A DNA stretch of 64,000 nucleotides, from positions 44,025,694 through 44,089,693 of the forward strand of contig CM055821.1 of NCBI GenBank assembly GCA_029582265.1, in the 5' to 3' direction. A program made the position numbers and the translations under genes. Position 1 is the stretch's first letter. Each line of letters opens with the position of its first letter. The notes under the pieces were generated by a model. It had not been told where the DNA came from. It worked only from the letters and a program-made list of their open reading frames with translations, and ran no database searches. The DNA comes from Zoroaster sp. YZ-2022. Lineage: Eukaryota > Echinodermata > Asteroidea > Forcipulatida > Zoroasteridae. Shown here in pieces: positions 25,401 through 30,597 of this stretch.

Positions 25401-26710
25401 TCCCTGACACTGGCCACTGCCCTACCTGACGTCATCCCCGGTGTAGGTGATGAGGACATCACTACCTACAAGACGGTGAAGTCCGGCACGAAACGGGGGA
25501 AAGTCATCTTGGTTGACAGTCATGGCTACACCTACACGAAGAAGTGGAAGAAGGCCGGTTCCACTTCTTCCAAAGTCACATGGTTGTGTAGTGTCCGGGG
25601 CAAGTTGCACCGGTGTGCCGTGTCTGTTCACCGAGATGGCAACCGTTTCATTATTGCTTAATCATAACATTTATGGGAAAATAATTATTTAGTAAATCCA
25701 AAATAATCAAGACTTGAAAATTATAGAAAAGGGAAGACAGTGATAAATTTGCAAAAACAAATAATAATAAAAAGAAATGCAAATAATTCTGGGAATAGAT
25801 TTCATTATTATATTTTATTTCATGCTGGGAATTGAATTTATTAAATCCAAGCTCAAAAAAACCAAACGAAACAAACCGCAGCGACAACACATTTCCCGTG
25901 AACCCATCAACAGTGATTGACAGTCACATTGTTGTTCAATATAAAAGGACTTGGAACCCTTTGTTACTGTGCTATGAAGCCTGGGTACGAAACGACTTGG
26001 GTACGAAACGACCGACATTCTGAGTTGACATGGGTATGAGTTGACTTGGGTATGAGTTGACCCGAATTCACATTCCTTTTTGGCTAATTTCAACCCTTTT
26101 TCATTCAAGTTAATAATACCCGACTCATTCAGCAAAAAGATACATTCAAATTCATAAGTCACGGCGTATTTGGAAAGAATGTCGTATCCAACAAAATAAA
26201 CAATTTTGCCCTGTCAAAAACATGGCGCATATTACCGTGGAAGGGTTTATTTCAAACTCATGAATTGATGAAAAGCACATTTTCATACTCACTCTAAGTT
26301 CTAACCCGTAACCGTTACGTTAACGTTAATTTGCATGTGCACGACTAACTAAACTAGGCCTAACTCACTGTTAATTATTCATTCACTCAATCTCAAGCTA
26401 TCGTGCGATGGTGAATTTTCTTCAATCTCCAGTCTTGGTCGATTTGTAGACCTGTATTTTACTGTAATTGTAATTGTAATTTCGTCTTTTGCCAACTTTG
26501 GATTTTGCGACGTTAAATCATATAAAAAAAATTCTCAACTTAACAAGTGCGCCAGTGCGCGTCCACTTACTGTCGTTGGAGAATCAGTTGTTGTTGCTGA
26601 TCAACGTTGTGTGGCTGCAAAGCCGCTGTCAAACTTGCCATTTTTCGTCCATGTTTAAGTGGCTGAACATTCTCTTTACTGAGTTCCCACTCATCCGAAG
26701 CATTCATCAT
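280..26710 (-). CDS. BUB1B: BubR1 (BUB1B) spindle-checkpoint gene, 5' 12 exons, 3' end outside window
   Basis: Mitotic checkpoint component that inhibits APC/C-Cdc20 and binds Bub3 at kinetochores. Twelve exons join with consistent phases into about 657 residues. In order: KEN box 1 (residues 12-14, context WELSKENVQPL); Mad3/BUB1 TPR domain (about 48-182, with YIKWTEQAYPNGGKDSN and FYEAWSWELEQHGNTKKAD); ABBA-like FSVFCD (253-258); KEN box 2 (291-293); second ABBA-like FTVHTD (326-331); GLEBS Bub3-binding motif (379-403, MYCKHLIYSGAQEMSFGEL); Q-rich coiled coil (about 414-490); Ser/Thr/Pro-rich segment ending in TREAMNLVMAML. The order matches vertebrate BUBR1, so BUBR1 is preferred over BUB1. 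Any kinase domain would lie left of position 280. Start is M at 26710 or 26707, the first Met codons before KEN1. Confidence 0.93.
1203..1376. mobile_element. Harbinger/ISL2EU-type MITE, TSD TTA
   Basis: 174 bp with TIRs AGGGCCGGTCACACTGCAGC / GCTGCAGTGTGACCGGCCCT, flanked by direct TTA (1200-1202 and 1377-1379). The 3-bp TWA target-site duplication is the PIF/Harbinger signature. No coding capacity. Confidence 0.75.
1494..1612 (-). repeat. Penelope-type terminal repeat fragment (GTCGAAAC motif)
   Basis: The reverse strand reads CTCCTGACGATGACTAGAGC then AGACTAGTCGAAACGCTGAG. This is the conserved CTGAnGA / 6-bp stem / GAAAC element repeated at about 3690, 3945, 16130, 37150-37240, 60900 and 63000. 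Assignment to Penelope-like elements is by resemblance only. Confidence 0.4.
1794..1870 (-). CDS. BUB1B: BUB1B exon 11
   Basis: Short exon encoding QESALMKRGPPGQSTGPGSK and LDIDP plus AG. It has phase 0 in, an acceptor TTTACAG and an unusual donor GTAACG. Assignment rests on position, phase and the lack of stops rather than on a recognisable motif. Confidence 0.7.
1968..2318. repeat. 31-bp minisatellite, about 11 copies
   Basis: The unit is roughly GACAGTCGGCACCCGATGGC then CACATAAACTA. Two variants (GATGGCCACATAA and GACAGCCACACAA) form blocks, which shows local homogenisation. Located in the BUB1B intron between exons 11 and 10. Confidence 0.9.
2631..2908 (-). mobile_element. tRNA-derived SINE (family A), internally deleted
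   Basis: The (TAA)n tail is at the left. The tRNA-Leu-like head at the right reads GTCGTGGCTGAGCGGTCTAG (A box) and GGGTTCGAGCCCC (B box) on the minus strand. The middle is replaced compared with the 350-bp copies at 51417 and 56217. Confidence 0.8.
3368..3539 (-). CDS. BUB1B: BUB1B exon 10 (polyglutamine coiled coil)
   Basis: Encodes 57 residues, more than half Gln: LLHQQQLEEQKKAQEQLQLQ, then QQQ runs broken by M, I and N, and finally LQRQPTKQPQQ. Mixed CAG/CAA codons argue against a pure unstable CAG tract. Acceptor CCTTCAG, donor GTATGC; phase 2 in and phase 0 out. The opposite-phase Ala-rich frame is a shadow of the repeat. Confidence 0.88.
3630..4165 (+). repeat. Two copies of the GATCGAAACGTCGAG repeat (Penelope-like)
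   Basis: 3694-3800 and 3944-4060 both carry CTCCTGAAGACGATCAGA or a close variant, then ACTGATCGAAACGTCGAGTT, AACTAATTACTACT and CATGGTGTCAC. Flanking TGCATTCTAGGTGATTTG is also duplicated (3645 and 4120). Poly(A) tracts lie between them. Confidence 0.5.
4513..4573 (-). CDS. BUB1B: BUB1B exon 9 (start of Q/E coiled coil)
   Basis: A 61-bp exon encoding (E)QRAALQKQREELQQQMEQQ plus CG. A charged, glutamine-rich heptad pattern follows GLEBS, where human BUBR1 also has a coiled coil (KRAEMQKQIEEMEKK). Acceptor GAGTAG, donor GTGAGT; phases fit both neighbours. Confidence 0.85.
4648..4946. mobile_element. CAGGGGTGTGATT-family MITE (hAT-like)
   Basis: Ends CAGGGGTGTGAATTGAC and AAATCACAGCCCTG form a short imperfect TIR. 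The interior matches the other copies. hAT affinity is inferred from the CAGGGGT terminus; a clean 8-bp TSD is not visible. Confidence 0.55.
5407..5539 (-). CDS. BUB1B: BUB1B exon 8 (GLEBS, Bub3-binding)
   Basis: Encodes PPVGNDKTRAMYCKHLIYSG and AQEMSFGELRAIRYNAKRE. MYCK, the aromatic/Gly turn and the acidic E-x-R-A segment match the GLEBS motif that inserts into the Bub3 beta-propeller. Acceptor CTCTGCAG, donor GTGAGC; 133 bp, phase 0 in and phase 1 out. Confidence 0.93.
5658..7604. repeat. 20-bp minisatellite split by a LINE
   Basis: The unit AATAGCAAATCTGACTGGTC (with 24-bp AATA variants) fills 5658-5820 and resumes at 7167-7604. The same phase variants occur on both sides, so one array was interrupted. 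It lies in the BUB1B intron between exons 8 and 7. Confidence 0.92.
5821..7166 (+). mobile_element. 5'-truncated non-LTR retrotransposon (Jockey/CR1-like RT)
   Basis: Encodes the C-terminal half of a reverse transcriptase: GVPQGSVLGPLLFNIF, QYADDTVLY (catalytic YADD near 6047), NPNKCKLMTVTRSRNP, NYKYLGVIISRDLSWKTHI and LEYAAPVW. A frameshift near 6755 separates this from PRLWEVLPTDVKETVIYSL, the usual C-terminus. The copy begins abruptly inside the RT and ends in a TGAAA-type microsatellite tail. It is dead, and it lies inside a minisatellite. Confidence 0.9.
7671..7761 (-). CDS. BUB1B: BUB1B exon 7
   Basis: Joined with AT from exon 6 it reads (M)TPRKMPEIGSQVLSARKPEK and PSNLLENITR. This parallels human [20 protein letters not shown] between ABBA2 and GLEBS. 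Acceptor ATATTAG, donor GTAAGT; 91 bp, phase 0 out. Confidence 0.88.
8171..8801. mobile_element. TTAA-flanked MITE
   Basis: TTAACCAGTTC at 8171 and its reverse complement GAACTGGTTAA at 8801 bound a GC-richer 630-bp segment with no transposase. TTAA duplication is typical of piggyBac and Kolobok elements. The long overlapping ORFs inside show no family resemblance. Confidence 0.5.
9522..9622 (-). CDS. BUB1B: BUB1B exon 6 (ABBA motif 2)
   Basis: Encodes VRQRNTAGISMSEAASFARP and SFTVHTDESGPEI, then AT. FTVHTD fits the ABBA consensus and lies after KEN2, as FTPYVE does in human BUBR1. Acceptor TTGACAG, donor GTGAGC; 101 bp, phase 0 in and phase 2 out. Confidence 0.88.
10212..10941. mobile_element. 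TIR element with 7-bp TSD GATATAC
   Basis: ATAGCTGCCAAC and GTTGGCAGCTAT end the element. GATATAC flanks it at 10205-10211 and 10943-10949. The interior holds a roughly 107-bp tandem duplication (CACGCTGGTTCC to ATCGATACTAC, at 10546 and 10649). Confidence 0.6.
11109..11313 (-). CDS. BUB1B: BUB1B exon 5 (ABBA motif 1 and KEN box 2)
   Basis: Encodes KGGLGMSMPTPQVGQSFSVF, then CDSEASRGG, later EWECMPIRQETQKENIQGAG and PWAGQK. FSVFCD fits the ABBA consensus Fx[ILV][FHY]x[DE]; QKENIQ is KEN2, followed by GPW as in human ENELQAGPW. Phase requires the acceptor GTGAG just downstream of a nearby CACAG, so two AG dinucleotides compete. Donor GTAGGG; phase 2 in and phase 0 out. Confidence 0.9.
11469..11630 (-). 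CDS. BUB1B: BUB1B exon 4 (end of TPR region)
   Basis: Begins (R)DFQSRVARATMSEI and runs to LGDLKAKGRHQKVGSQRVG. It aligns in register with human QFQARVSRQTLLAL and LAELKSKGKK. Acceptor TTACAG, donor GTAATG; 162 bp, phase 2 in and phase 2 out. Confidence 0.9.
11731..11979. mobile_element. CAGGGGTGTGATT-family MITE copy
   Basis: Starts CAGGGTGTGATTTGACAGTA and ends GAGAAATCACAGGCCTG. The interior matches the other copies. It lies between BUB1B exons 4 and 3. Confidence 0.55.
12014..12144. repeat. Short foldback repeat
   Basis: GAAGGGGTCATTGTCACC and CCAATGGTACCCA pair with GGGTACCATTGGG and GGTGACACTGTCCCCTTC. It looks like a 130-bp MITE; no TSD could be fixed. Confidence 0.45.
12677..12876 (-). 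CDS. BUB1B: BUB1B exon 3 (TPR domain, second half)
   Basis: Encodes ANSFLNNPLEVFQFMRDQ, then AIGTGLSIFYEAWSWELEQ and KKADAVYREGLACNALP. These are the BUBR1/Mad3 TPR helices (compare [21 protein letters not shown] in human). Acceptor CACTAG, donor GTATGG; 200 bp, phase 0 in and phase 2 out (AG). Confidence 0.94.
13171..13469. mobile_element. CAGGGGTGTGATT-family MITE copy
   Basis: The most complete copy: CAGGGGTGTGATTTGACAAA at the left and TGAAAAATCACAGGCCTG at the right, giving an imperfect TIR with CAGG-TGTGATTT in common. No ORF. Confidence 0.6.
13701..13905 (-). CDS. BUB1B: BUB1B exon 2 (TPR domain, first half)
   Basis: Encodes SMEAALRSYAGDDPLYPWD, then QYIKWTEQAYPNGGKDSN, up to CWIKL. 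This is the start of the Mad3/BUB1 homology region 1 and compares directly with YTGNDPLDVWDRYISWTEQ in human BUBR1. Acceptor CAACAG, donor GTAAGC; 205 bp, phase 2 in and phase 0 out. Confidence 0.94.
13950..14165 (-). mobile_element. tRNA-derived SINE (family B), copy 1
   Basis: On the minus strand the head reads CGGTGGTCGAGAGGTTAAGA (A box) with GTGGGTTCGAATACC (B box), tRNA-Ser-like, followed by a body that includes a CACAGACACTCGG hairpin. It sits next to copy 2 in the same orientation. Confidence 0.75.
14205..14415 (-). mobile_element. tRNA-derived SINE (family B), copy 2
   Basis: Same head (GGTCGAGAGGTTAAGACGTC, GTGGGTTCGAATCC) and body as 13950-14165. The preceding AATAATTGATT and TTTTTGCCCTACACCGA are also repeated, so the pair probably arose by tandem duplication of about 250 bp. 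Confidence 0.75.
14628..15093. mobile_element. TIR element with 8-bp TSD (hAT-like)
   Basis: A 26-bp TIR (GGAAAGAATGTCGTATCCAA then CCGCCA) is present in inverted copies at both ends. Flanks TAATATTT (14620-14627) and TAGTATTT (15094-15101) are an 8-bp duplication with one mismatch. A solo end recurs at about 26170. No transposase. Confidence 0.7.
15142..15245. repeat. Degenerate CAACTCGACCC minisatellite
   Basis: Irregular repeats of ACAACTCGACCCTTGTG and relatives. No gene is seen between 15094 and 16455 apart from this, the array at 15885-15970 and a foldback at 15490-15780. Confidence 0.6.
15490..15780. repeat. Imperfect foldback with GGTTAGGG ends
   Basis: CCCTAACCCTGCCAGAAGCA at the left and TGCTGCGTTTGGCAGGGTTT plus GGGTTAGGGTTA at the right are inverted. 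Fragments of the same end (GGAAGGTTCCTAGCCA, GGGGGTTAGGGTTA) occur at about 13110, 36060 and 56905. Confidence 0.45.
15885..15970 (-). repeat. GTCAACTCGTACCCA minisatellite
   Basis: 16-bp units of AAGTCAACTCGTACCC in the opposite orientation to the arrays at 24485-24620 and 26014-26062. The same core also builds the TIRs of the 24625-26013 element. Confidence 0.75.
16369..16738. repeat. Inverted repeat around the L2 3' tail
   Basis: 16369-16454 is the reverse complement of 16618-16738 (one 23-nt gap), including TTTGTAATTGCATTGTAGGT. The right arm is the L2 C-terminal coding and 3' region; the left arm lies past the (ATT)n tail. About 160 nt separate the arms. Confidence 0.8.
16455..17486 (-). 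mobile_element. L2-type LINE, 3' part (RT C-terminus and 3' tail)
   Basis: Minus-strand reading: NYHVYADDTQLYITF (catalytic YADD, about 17450-17486), then GVIFDSTMTLKPH, SRLDNGNALLYGL, SVAAPRLWNHLPTKL and FKSMLKTHL. These are thumb and C-terminal motifs of an L2/CR1 reverse transcriptase. Several stops and frameshifts are present. The 3' end is an (ATT)n tail. The first codons continue, in frame, the segment that resumes at 19617. Confidence 0.88.
17487..19616 (+). mobile_element. Helentron/Helitron2-like non-autonomous element
   Basis: 2130 bp inserted into the L2 RT frame with no target duplication. The left end is TTAGGTGTTCGG. Near the right end the inverse CCGAACACCT (19577-19586) is followed by a hairpin (GAGTTTGT-TC-ACAAACTC, 19588-19605) and CTAG (19613-19616). 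Excising it restores AAT-TTA-AAT-TAC, so KYNLN continues into YHVYADD. An asymmetric terminal inverted repeat, a subterminal hairpin and a CTAG end with A/T or T/T insertion are Helitron-superfamily signs. No Rep/helicase ORF is visible. A 19-bp inverted pair (TCTTGGTTCCAAGACCTT) lies at 18782-18935. Confidence 0.75.
19617..22178 (-). pseudogene. L2-type LINE, 5' part (2A-like motif, endonuclease, RT N-half)
   Basis: The first ORF (from 22178) has a hydrophobic leader (VYILFILLLLSRPLCL) and the 2A-like GDISPNPGP at residues 75-83. An AP endonuclease follows (ITGDFNIHMD-like LTGDFNIHMDI, HCLDLMITHE, NPGLSDHYAI-like HPGLSDHYAI). Then the RT: CELDPVPTSLL, YRPVANLKYLGKTIERVV, FQSAYKPFHGTETALL, LVLLDLSAAFDMIDH and SVPQGSVLGA. 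Frameshifts near 21510 (with a stop in ITET*) and 20215 break it. L2-clade features are DLSAAFD and FQSAY-PFHGTETALL. The Helentron-like insertion at 17487-19616 separates it from its 3' end. Confidence 0.88.
22506..24096. mobile_element. Foldback element, 8-bp TSD GCATATAC, roughly 220-bp TIRs
   Basis: TIRs at 22507-22728 and 23862-24096 share GACAACTCACGACAACACGT, CAGTTTTTGAAAA and GGACTGTACCATTATGT. Flanks GCATATAC at 22498-22505 and 24097-24104 are perfect duplications. The middle contains the Tc1-like foldback at 22894-23475. No transposase of its own; the 8-bp TSD suggests hAT or a related group. Confidence 0.85.
22894..23475 (-). mobile_element. Tc1/mariner-like foldback with transposase start remnant
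   Basis: TIRs of about 195 bp begin CACTGAGCCAAAAAAGAAAC at both ends, flanked by TA. Between them, on the minus strand from 23135, MPRLTDEQRGRAIGI is the first 15 codons of a Tc1-like transposase, after which the sequence runs straight into the opposite TIR. It is therefore an internal-deletion derivative. Confidence 0.85.
24105..24253 (+). mobile_element. Second L2 3' end, plus strand
   Basis: TCAGTACATAATTTTTTCTA to GTCTTTATTATTATT matches the L2 3' UTR and tail at 16456-16610, but on the opposite strand. It is a short 5'-truncated copy ending in (ATT)n. Confidence 0.75.
24485..24619 (+). repeat. GTTGACTTGGGTATGA minisatellite, left array
   Basis: About eight 16-bp units (some 24 bp with ACATGTATGAGA inserts) immediately to the left of the TIR element at 24625. 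The array resumes on the other side at 26014-26062. Confidence 0.85.
24625..26013 (+). mobile_element. TIR element carrying a PHD-like/FLYWCH gene
   Basis: Perfect 33-bp TIRs: 24625-24657 starts GGTCGTTTCGTACCCAAGTC, and 25981-26013 is its exact reverse complement. Inside are a TATA box, one intronless broken gene and nothing resembling a transposase. Both outer flanks are the same 16-bp minisatellite, so a TSD cannot be told from the repeat. FLYWCH domains accompany many MULE transposons; whether this is a MULE derivative is inference. Confidence 0.75.
25078..25661 (+). pseudogene. PHD-like zinc finger plus FLYWCH protein, two frameshifts
   Basis: ATG at 25078 starts MPIKYPCLFCKKSVRSNQHA, then FQCERCQGWQHVGCNSGF (PHD-like C-x2-C, C-x2-C-x2-W-x-H-x2-C). 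A tandem 10-bp repeat (CGTGACGATC, 25214-25235) causes a frameshift; the next frame gives WICAPC, the closing zinc pair, and an acidic linker to about 25405. A second shift there leads to GKVILVDSHGYTYTKKW and VTWLCSVRGKLHRCAVSVH, a FLYWCH-type finger, ending in TAA. TATAAAA lies at 24973-24979, about 100 bp upstream, with duplicated 5'-UTR segments (AGAACTTTCCAGCTCAAG). Probably a recently inactivated transposon-borne DNA-binding protein; the role is unknown. Confidence 0.75.
26014..26062 (+). repeat. GTTGACTTGGGTATGA minisatellite, right array
   Basis: GAGTTGACATGGGTATGA followed by GTTGACTTGGGTATGA and GTTGACC, in the same orientation as the left array at 24485-24619. Confidence 0.8.
26571..26710 (-). 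CDS. BUB1B: BUB1B exon 1 (start codon, KEN box 1)
   Basis: Translates as MMNASDEWELSKENVQPLK and on to LILQR plus CA. WELSKENVQPL is the diagnostic KEN1 degron that docks on Cdc20. The donor is GTAAGT (26565-26570). The exon ends in phase 2 with CA, which joins G at 13905 to make Gln, exactly continuous with exon 2. Too short to stand out as an ORF; found by motif. Confidence 0.93.
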
Positions 26711-26838
26711 ATCTATTTGACTACAAGATTAAAAATCAAACTTTGAAAACCATTAATTTTAGGTAAAATACTTAGCCAGCATCGTCCAAAAGTCGGCAGC
26801 AGCAGTTCCGCGGTGAAATTTTAAATAAAAAAGCAGTT

Positions 26839-26850
26839 TGCGCATGCGCA
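26839..26850. promoter_or_regulatory. NRF1-like palindrome upstream of BUB1B
   Basis: TGCGCATGCGCA is a perfect match to the NRF1 binding consensus. It lies about 130 bp upstream of the BUB1B ATG in an otherwise AT-rich stretch. NRF1 sites are typical of cell-cycle and mitochondrial gene promoters; use here is inferred. Confidence 0.5.
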
Positions 26851-26886
26851 CAACAGTCTGAGACCCTGTCGTGTCTTATAAACTAA

Positions 26887-29800
26887 CCAGACTGATGTTA
26901 GCACGAAAATCGGGCCTGAATTCCGGCCAGCACGATTTTCGTGTTGGCACGAAAATTACATTTTGGCTGTATTTCAATACGGTGGCCCAGAGCGGACAAA
27001 CTGAAAAATGGAAAATCCTTTAAATAATTTTTTGTATATTGTCTCCTTCAGGCATACTTCATTTTCCTGACGGCAATTTACGCCATTTTAAAGGCAGGCC
27101 AATTAATTTGATGAAAACACTGATTTTGGTAAAATAATTCTTAGGTTACAATTATAACAATAAATCACTGACATTCGGCGACAAGTTCAGCTATTGAGCT
27201 AAACAATTTTGGCACATGGTGTCACCGCAATTAGTACACGAAAGCGCATTTTATTAATGAAAAATTGCCACATTTCTCGTCTAAAATATTAAAATATTAT
27301 TATAACACCCCCTTGTACCTACTGTCTGGTAGACTTAATTTTGGCGACGACAAATTCTGCCATTAGTTACTGCCTAGCCCAATTAATTTAAAAATTAAAA
27401 GTTTTTGGTAAAAAAATGTTTCGAATCCTGTACAAATAGTGTGCAAAAGCGTATTTCTCTATGAAAATTGCCACATTTCTCGTCTAAAATGTTAAAATAT
27501 TTTTATAACACCTTCTAGAGTATGCCTATGTAATAGCAGAATTTGTCGTCGCCAAAATTAAGTCTACTAGAAGGTATATTCTAGAGGGTGTTATAAAAAT
27601 ATTTTAACATTTTAGACGAGAAATGTGGCAATTTTTCATCAAAAAATGCGCTTTCGTGCACTATTTGTACAGGATTTGAAACATCGTTTGTTTTTACACA
27701 AAAACTGTTAATATTTAAATTAATTGGGCTAAGCAGTAATTAATGACAGAATTTGTCGTCGCCAAAATTAAGTCTACCAGAAGGTATGTACAAGGGGGTG
27801 TTATAAAAATGTTTTAACATTTTAGACGAGAAATGTGGCAATTTTCATCAAAAAATGCGCTTTCTTGCACTATTTGTGTAGGATTTGAAACATTTTTTTA
27901 CCAAAAACTGTTAATCTTTAAATTAATTGGGCTAGGCAGTAACTGATGGCAGAATTTGTCGTCGCCAAAATTAAGTATACCAGAAGGTATGTACAAGGGG
28001 GTGTTATAAATTTTTTTAAACATTTTAGACGAGAAATGTGGCAATTTTCATAGAGAAATACGCTTTTGCACACTATTTGTACAGGATTCGAAACATTTTT
28101 TACCAAAAACTGTCAATCTTTAAATTAATTGGGCTAGGCAGTAACTAATGGCAGATTTTGTCGTCGCCAAAATTAAGTCTACCAGAAGGTATATTCTAGA
28201 GGGTGTTATAAAAATATTTTAACATTTTAGACGAGAAATGTGGCAATTTTCATACAGAAATACGCTTTCGTACACTATTCGTACAGGATTAAAAAGATCT
28301 TTTTTTAAAACCCAAAACTGTTAATATATCAATTAATTGGGCTAGGCAGTAATTAATAACAGAATTTGTCGTCGCCAAAATTAAGTCTACCAGAAGGTAT
28401 ATTCTAGAGGATGTTATAAAAATATTGTAACATTTTAGGCGAGAAATGGAGCAATTTTCATAGAGCAATACGCTTTCGTGCACTATTTGTACAGGATTCG
28501 AAACATTTTTTACCAAAAACTGTCAATATTTAAATGAATTGGGCTAGGCAGTAACTAATGGCAGATTTTGTCGTCGCCAAAATTAAGTCTACCAGAAGGT
28601 ATATTCTAGAGGATGTTATAAAAATATTTTAACATTTTAGACAAGAAATGTGGCAATTTTTATACAGAAATACGCTTTCGTACATTATTCGTACAGGATT
28701 CAAAACATCATTTTTTTTACCCAAAACTGTGAATATTTAAATTAATTGGGCTAGGCAATAATTAATGACAGAATTTGTCGTCGCCAAAATTAAGTCTACC
28801 AGAAGGTATGTACAAGGGGGTGTTACAATAATATTTTCATATTTTAGACGAGAAATGTGGCAATTTATATAGAGAAATACGCTTTCGTGCACTATTTTTG
28901 TAGGATTCGAAACTTCATTTTTTTTACGCAAAAACTGTAATTTTTTTTATTATTTCGGCTAGGCAGTAACTAATGGCAGAATTTGTCGTCGCCAAAATTA
29001 AGTCTAACGGAAGGTATGTACAAGGGGGTGTTATAAAAATATTTTAATATTTTAGACGAGAAATGTGGCAATTTTTCATCAAAAAATGTGCTTTCTTGCA
29101 CTATTTGTACAGGATTCGAAACATTTTTTTACCAAAAAATGTTAATCTTTAAATTAATTGGGCTAGGCAGTAACTGATGGCAGAATTTGTCGTCGCCAAA
29201 ATTAAGTCTACCAGAAGGTATGTACAAGGGGGTGTTATAAAAATATTTTAACATTTTAGACGAGAAATGTGGCAATTTTCATAGAGAAATACGCTTTTGC
29301 ACACTATTTGTACAGGATTCGAAACATTTTTTACCAAAAACTGTCAATCTTTAAATTAATTGGGCTAGGCAGTAATTAATGGCAGAATTTGTCGTCGCCA
29401 AAATTAAGTCTACTAGAAGGTATATTCTAGAGGGTGTTATAAAAATATTTTAACAATTTAGACGAGAAATGTGGAAATTTTTCATCACAAAATGCGCTTT
29501 CGTGCGCTATTTGTACAGGATTCGAAACATCGTTTGTTTTTACGCAAAAACTGTTAATATTTAAATTAATTGGGCTATGTAGTAATTAATGGCAGAATTT
29601 GTCGTCGCCAAAATTAAGTATACCAGAAGGTATTTACGAAGGCGTATTATAAAAATATTTTAATACTTTAGACGAGAAATGTGGCAATTTTTCATCAAAA
29701 AAATTCGCTTTCGTGCACTATTTGTGTAGGATTCGAAACATCATTTTGTTTTACCCAAAACTGTTAATATTTAAATTAATTGGGCTTAGCAGTAATAGAA

Positions 29801-30209
29801 GAATTTGTCGTCGCCAAAATTAAGTCTACTAGAAGGTATGTACAAGGGGGTGTTATAAAAATATTAAAATATTTTGGACGAGGGAAAATGGCTAATAATT
29901 GGTCAAAAATGTGTTGGTGTACAAAACTTTTATACCAAATAAGGGGGAAATGTTACAATTTAAAAACTACAACAACAAAATCATTCGAAAACGTCCTTCT
30001 GTGCACTACTTATAATATACCAAGAAACTGTTGCCATTAATTAATGGGACAGTCTTTAAAAAAAAAAACTGAAAATGGTTTATGTTTCTCATTAGTTTGT
30101 CCGTTCTGGGCCACCGTAATGAAATACAGCCGAAATGTAATTTTCGTGCCAACACGAAAATCGTGCTGGACGGAATTCAGGCCCGATTTTCGTGCTAACA
30201 TCAGTCTGG
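26887..30209. mobile_element. 3.3-kb TIR element filled with a 205-bp satellite
   Basis: The ends are inverted: CCAGACTGATGTTAGCACGA at 26887 and TCGTGCTAACATCAGTCTGG at 30209, with homology of about 130 bp (CGTGTTGGCACGAAAATTAC, GGTGGCCCAGA-CGGACAAA). TGTCTTATAA flanks both sides (26872-26881, 30210-30219), with 5 extra nt at the left. No transposase is seen. The interior is almost entirely satellite. It sits about 180 bp upstream of the BUB1B start. Confidence 0.75.
27245..29880. repeat. 205-bp satellite, 12 direct copies plus 2 inverted
   Basis: GTCGTCGCCAAAATTAAGTC recurs at 27545, 27755, 27958, 28160, 28368, 28570, 28777, 28985, 29189, 29391, 29601 and 29807 (spacing 202-210 bp). Two more units at 27245-27535 run the other way, with a switch point near 27530-27585. 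Minus-strand ORFs of about 62 codons recur in the units but look like a by-product of low stop density. Confidence 0.9.
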
Positions 30210-30479
30210 TGTCTTATAACACACCAGTATATTTGTTATGAAGGATTTGGGTTGAAGCACCCGTCTAAATAAATTAATTGGACAAAAGAAATTTGGCGTG
30301 ATGATGACAGCCTTGACTAGGGAAAATGGGTAAAATATCCCTCTGTTATCTCATTAAAAACGATACAAGCTTATTATTTGACGATCTTAATCATATTCAA
30401 CAACTTTTTGTTTGAAAATATGCATTGATCTCTTGTAAATTGTAGTAAGGACGGCCCTGCCTTTCTGGCCGTGCAGTTA

Positions 30480-30597
30480 CTGTGATGAAATTCCTTAACC
30501 AGTTGTGATATGCATCAATCATGTCTCAACAATAGTAAAAATTATTAGCCATTAATGATGCATATCACAACTGGTAAAGGAATTATCACTTCATGAC
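30480..30597. repeat. 42-bp-arm palindrome
   Basis: GTGATGAAATTCCTTAACCA then GTTGTGATATGCATCA pairs with TGATGCATATCACAACTGGT and AAAGGAATTATCACTTCAT, around a loop of about 30 nt. No other feature is seen in 30220-31310. Confidence 0.75.

Noticed and set aside
27918..28931. Repeated 62-75-codon minus-strand ORFs in the 205-bp satellite
   Set aside because: Present only because the repeat unit is AT-rich with few stops in one frame. No start context or conserved codon pattern.
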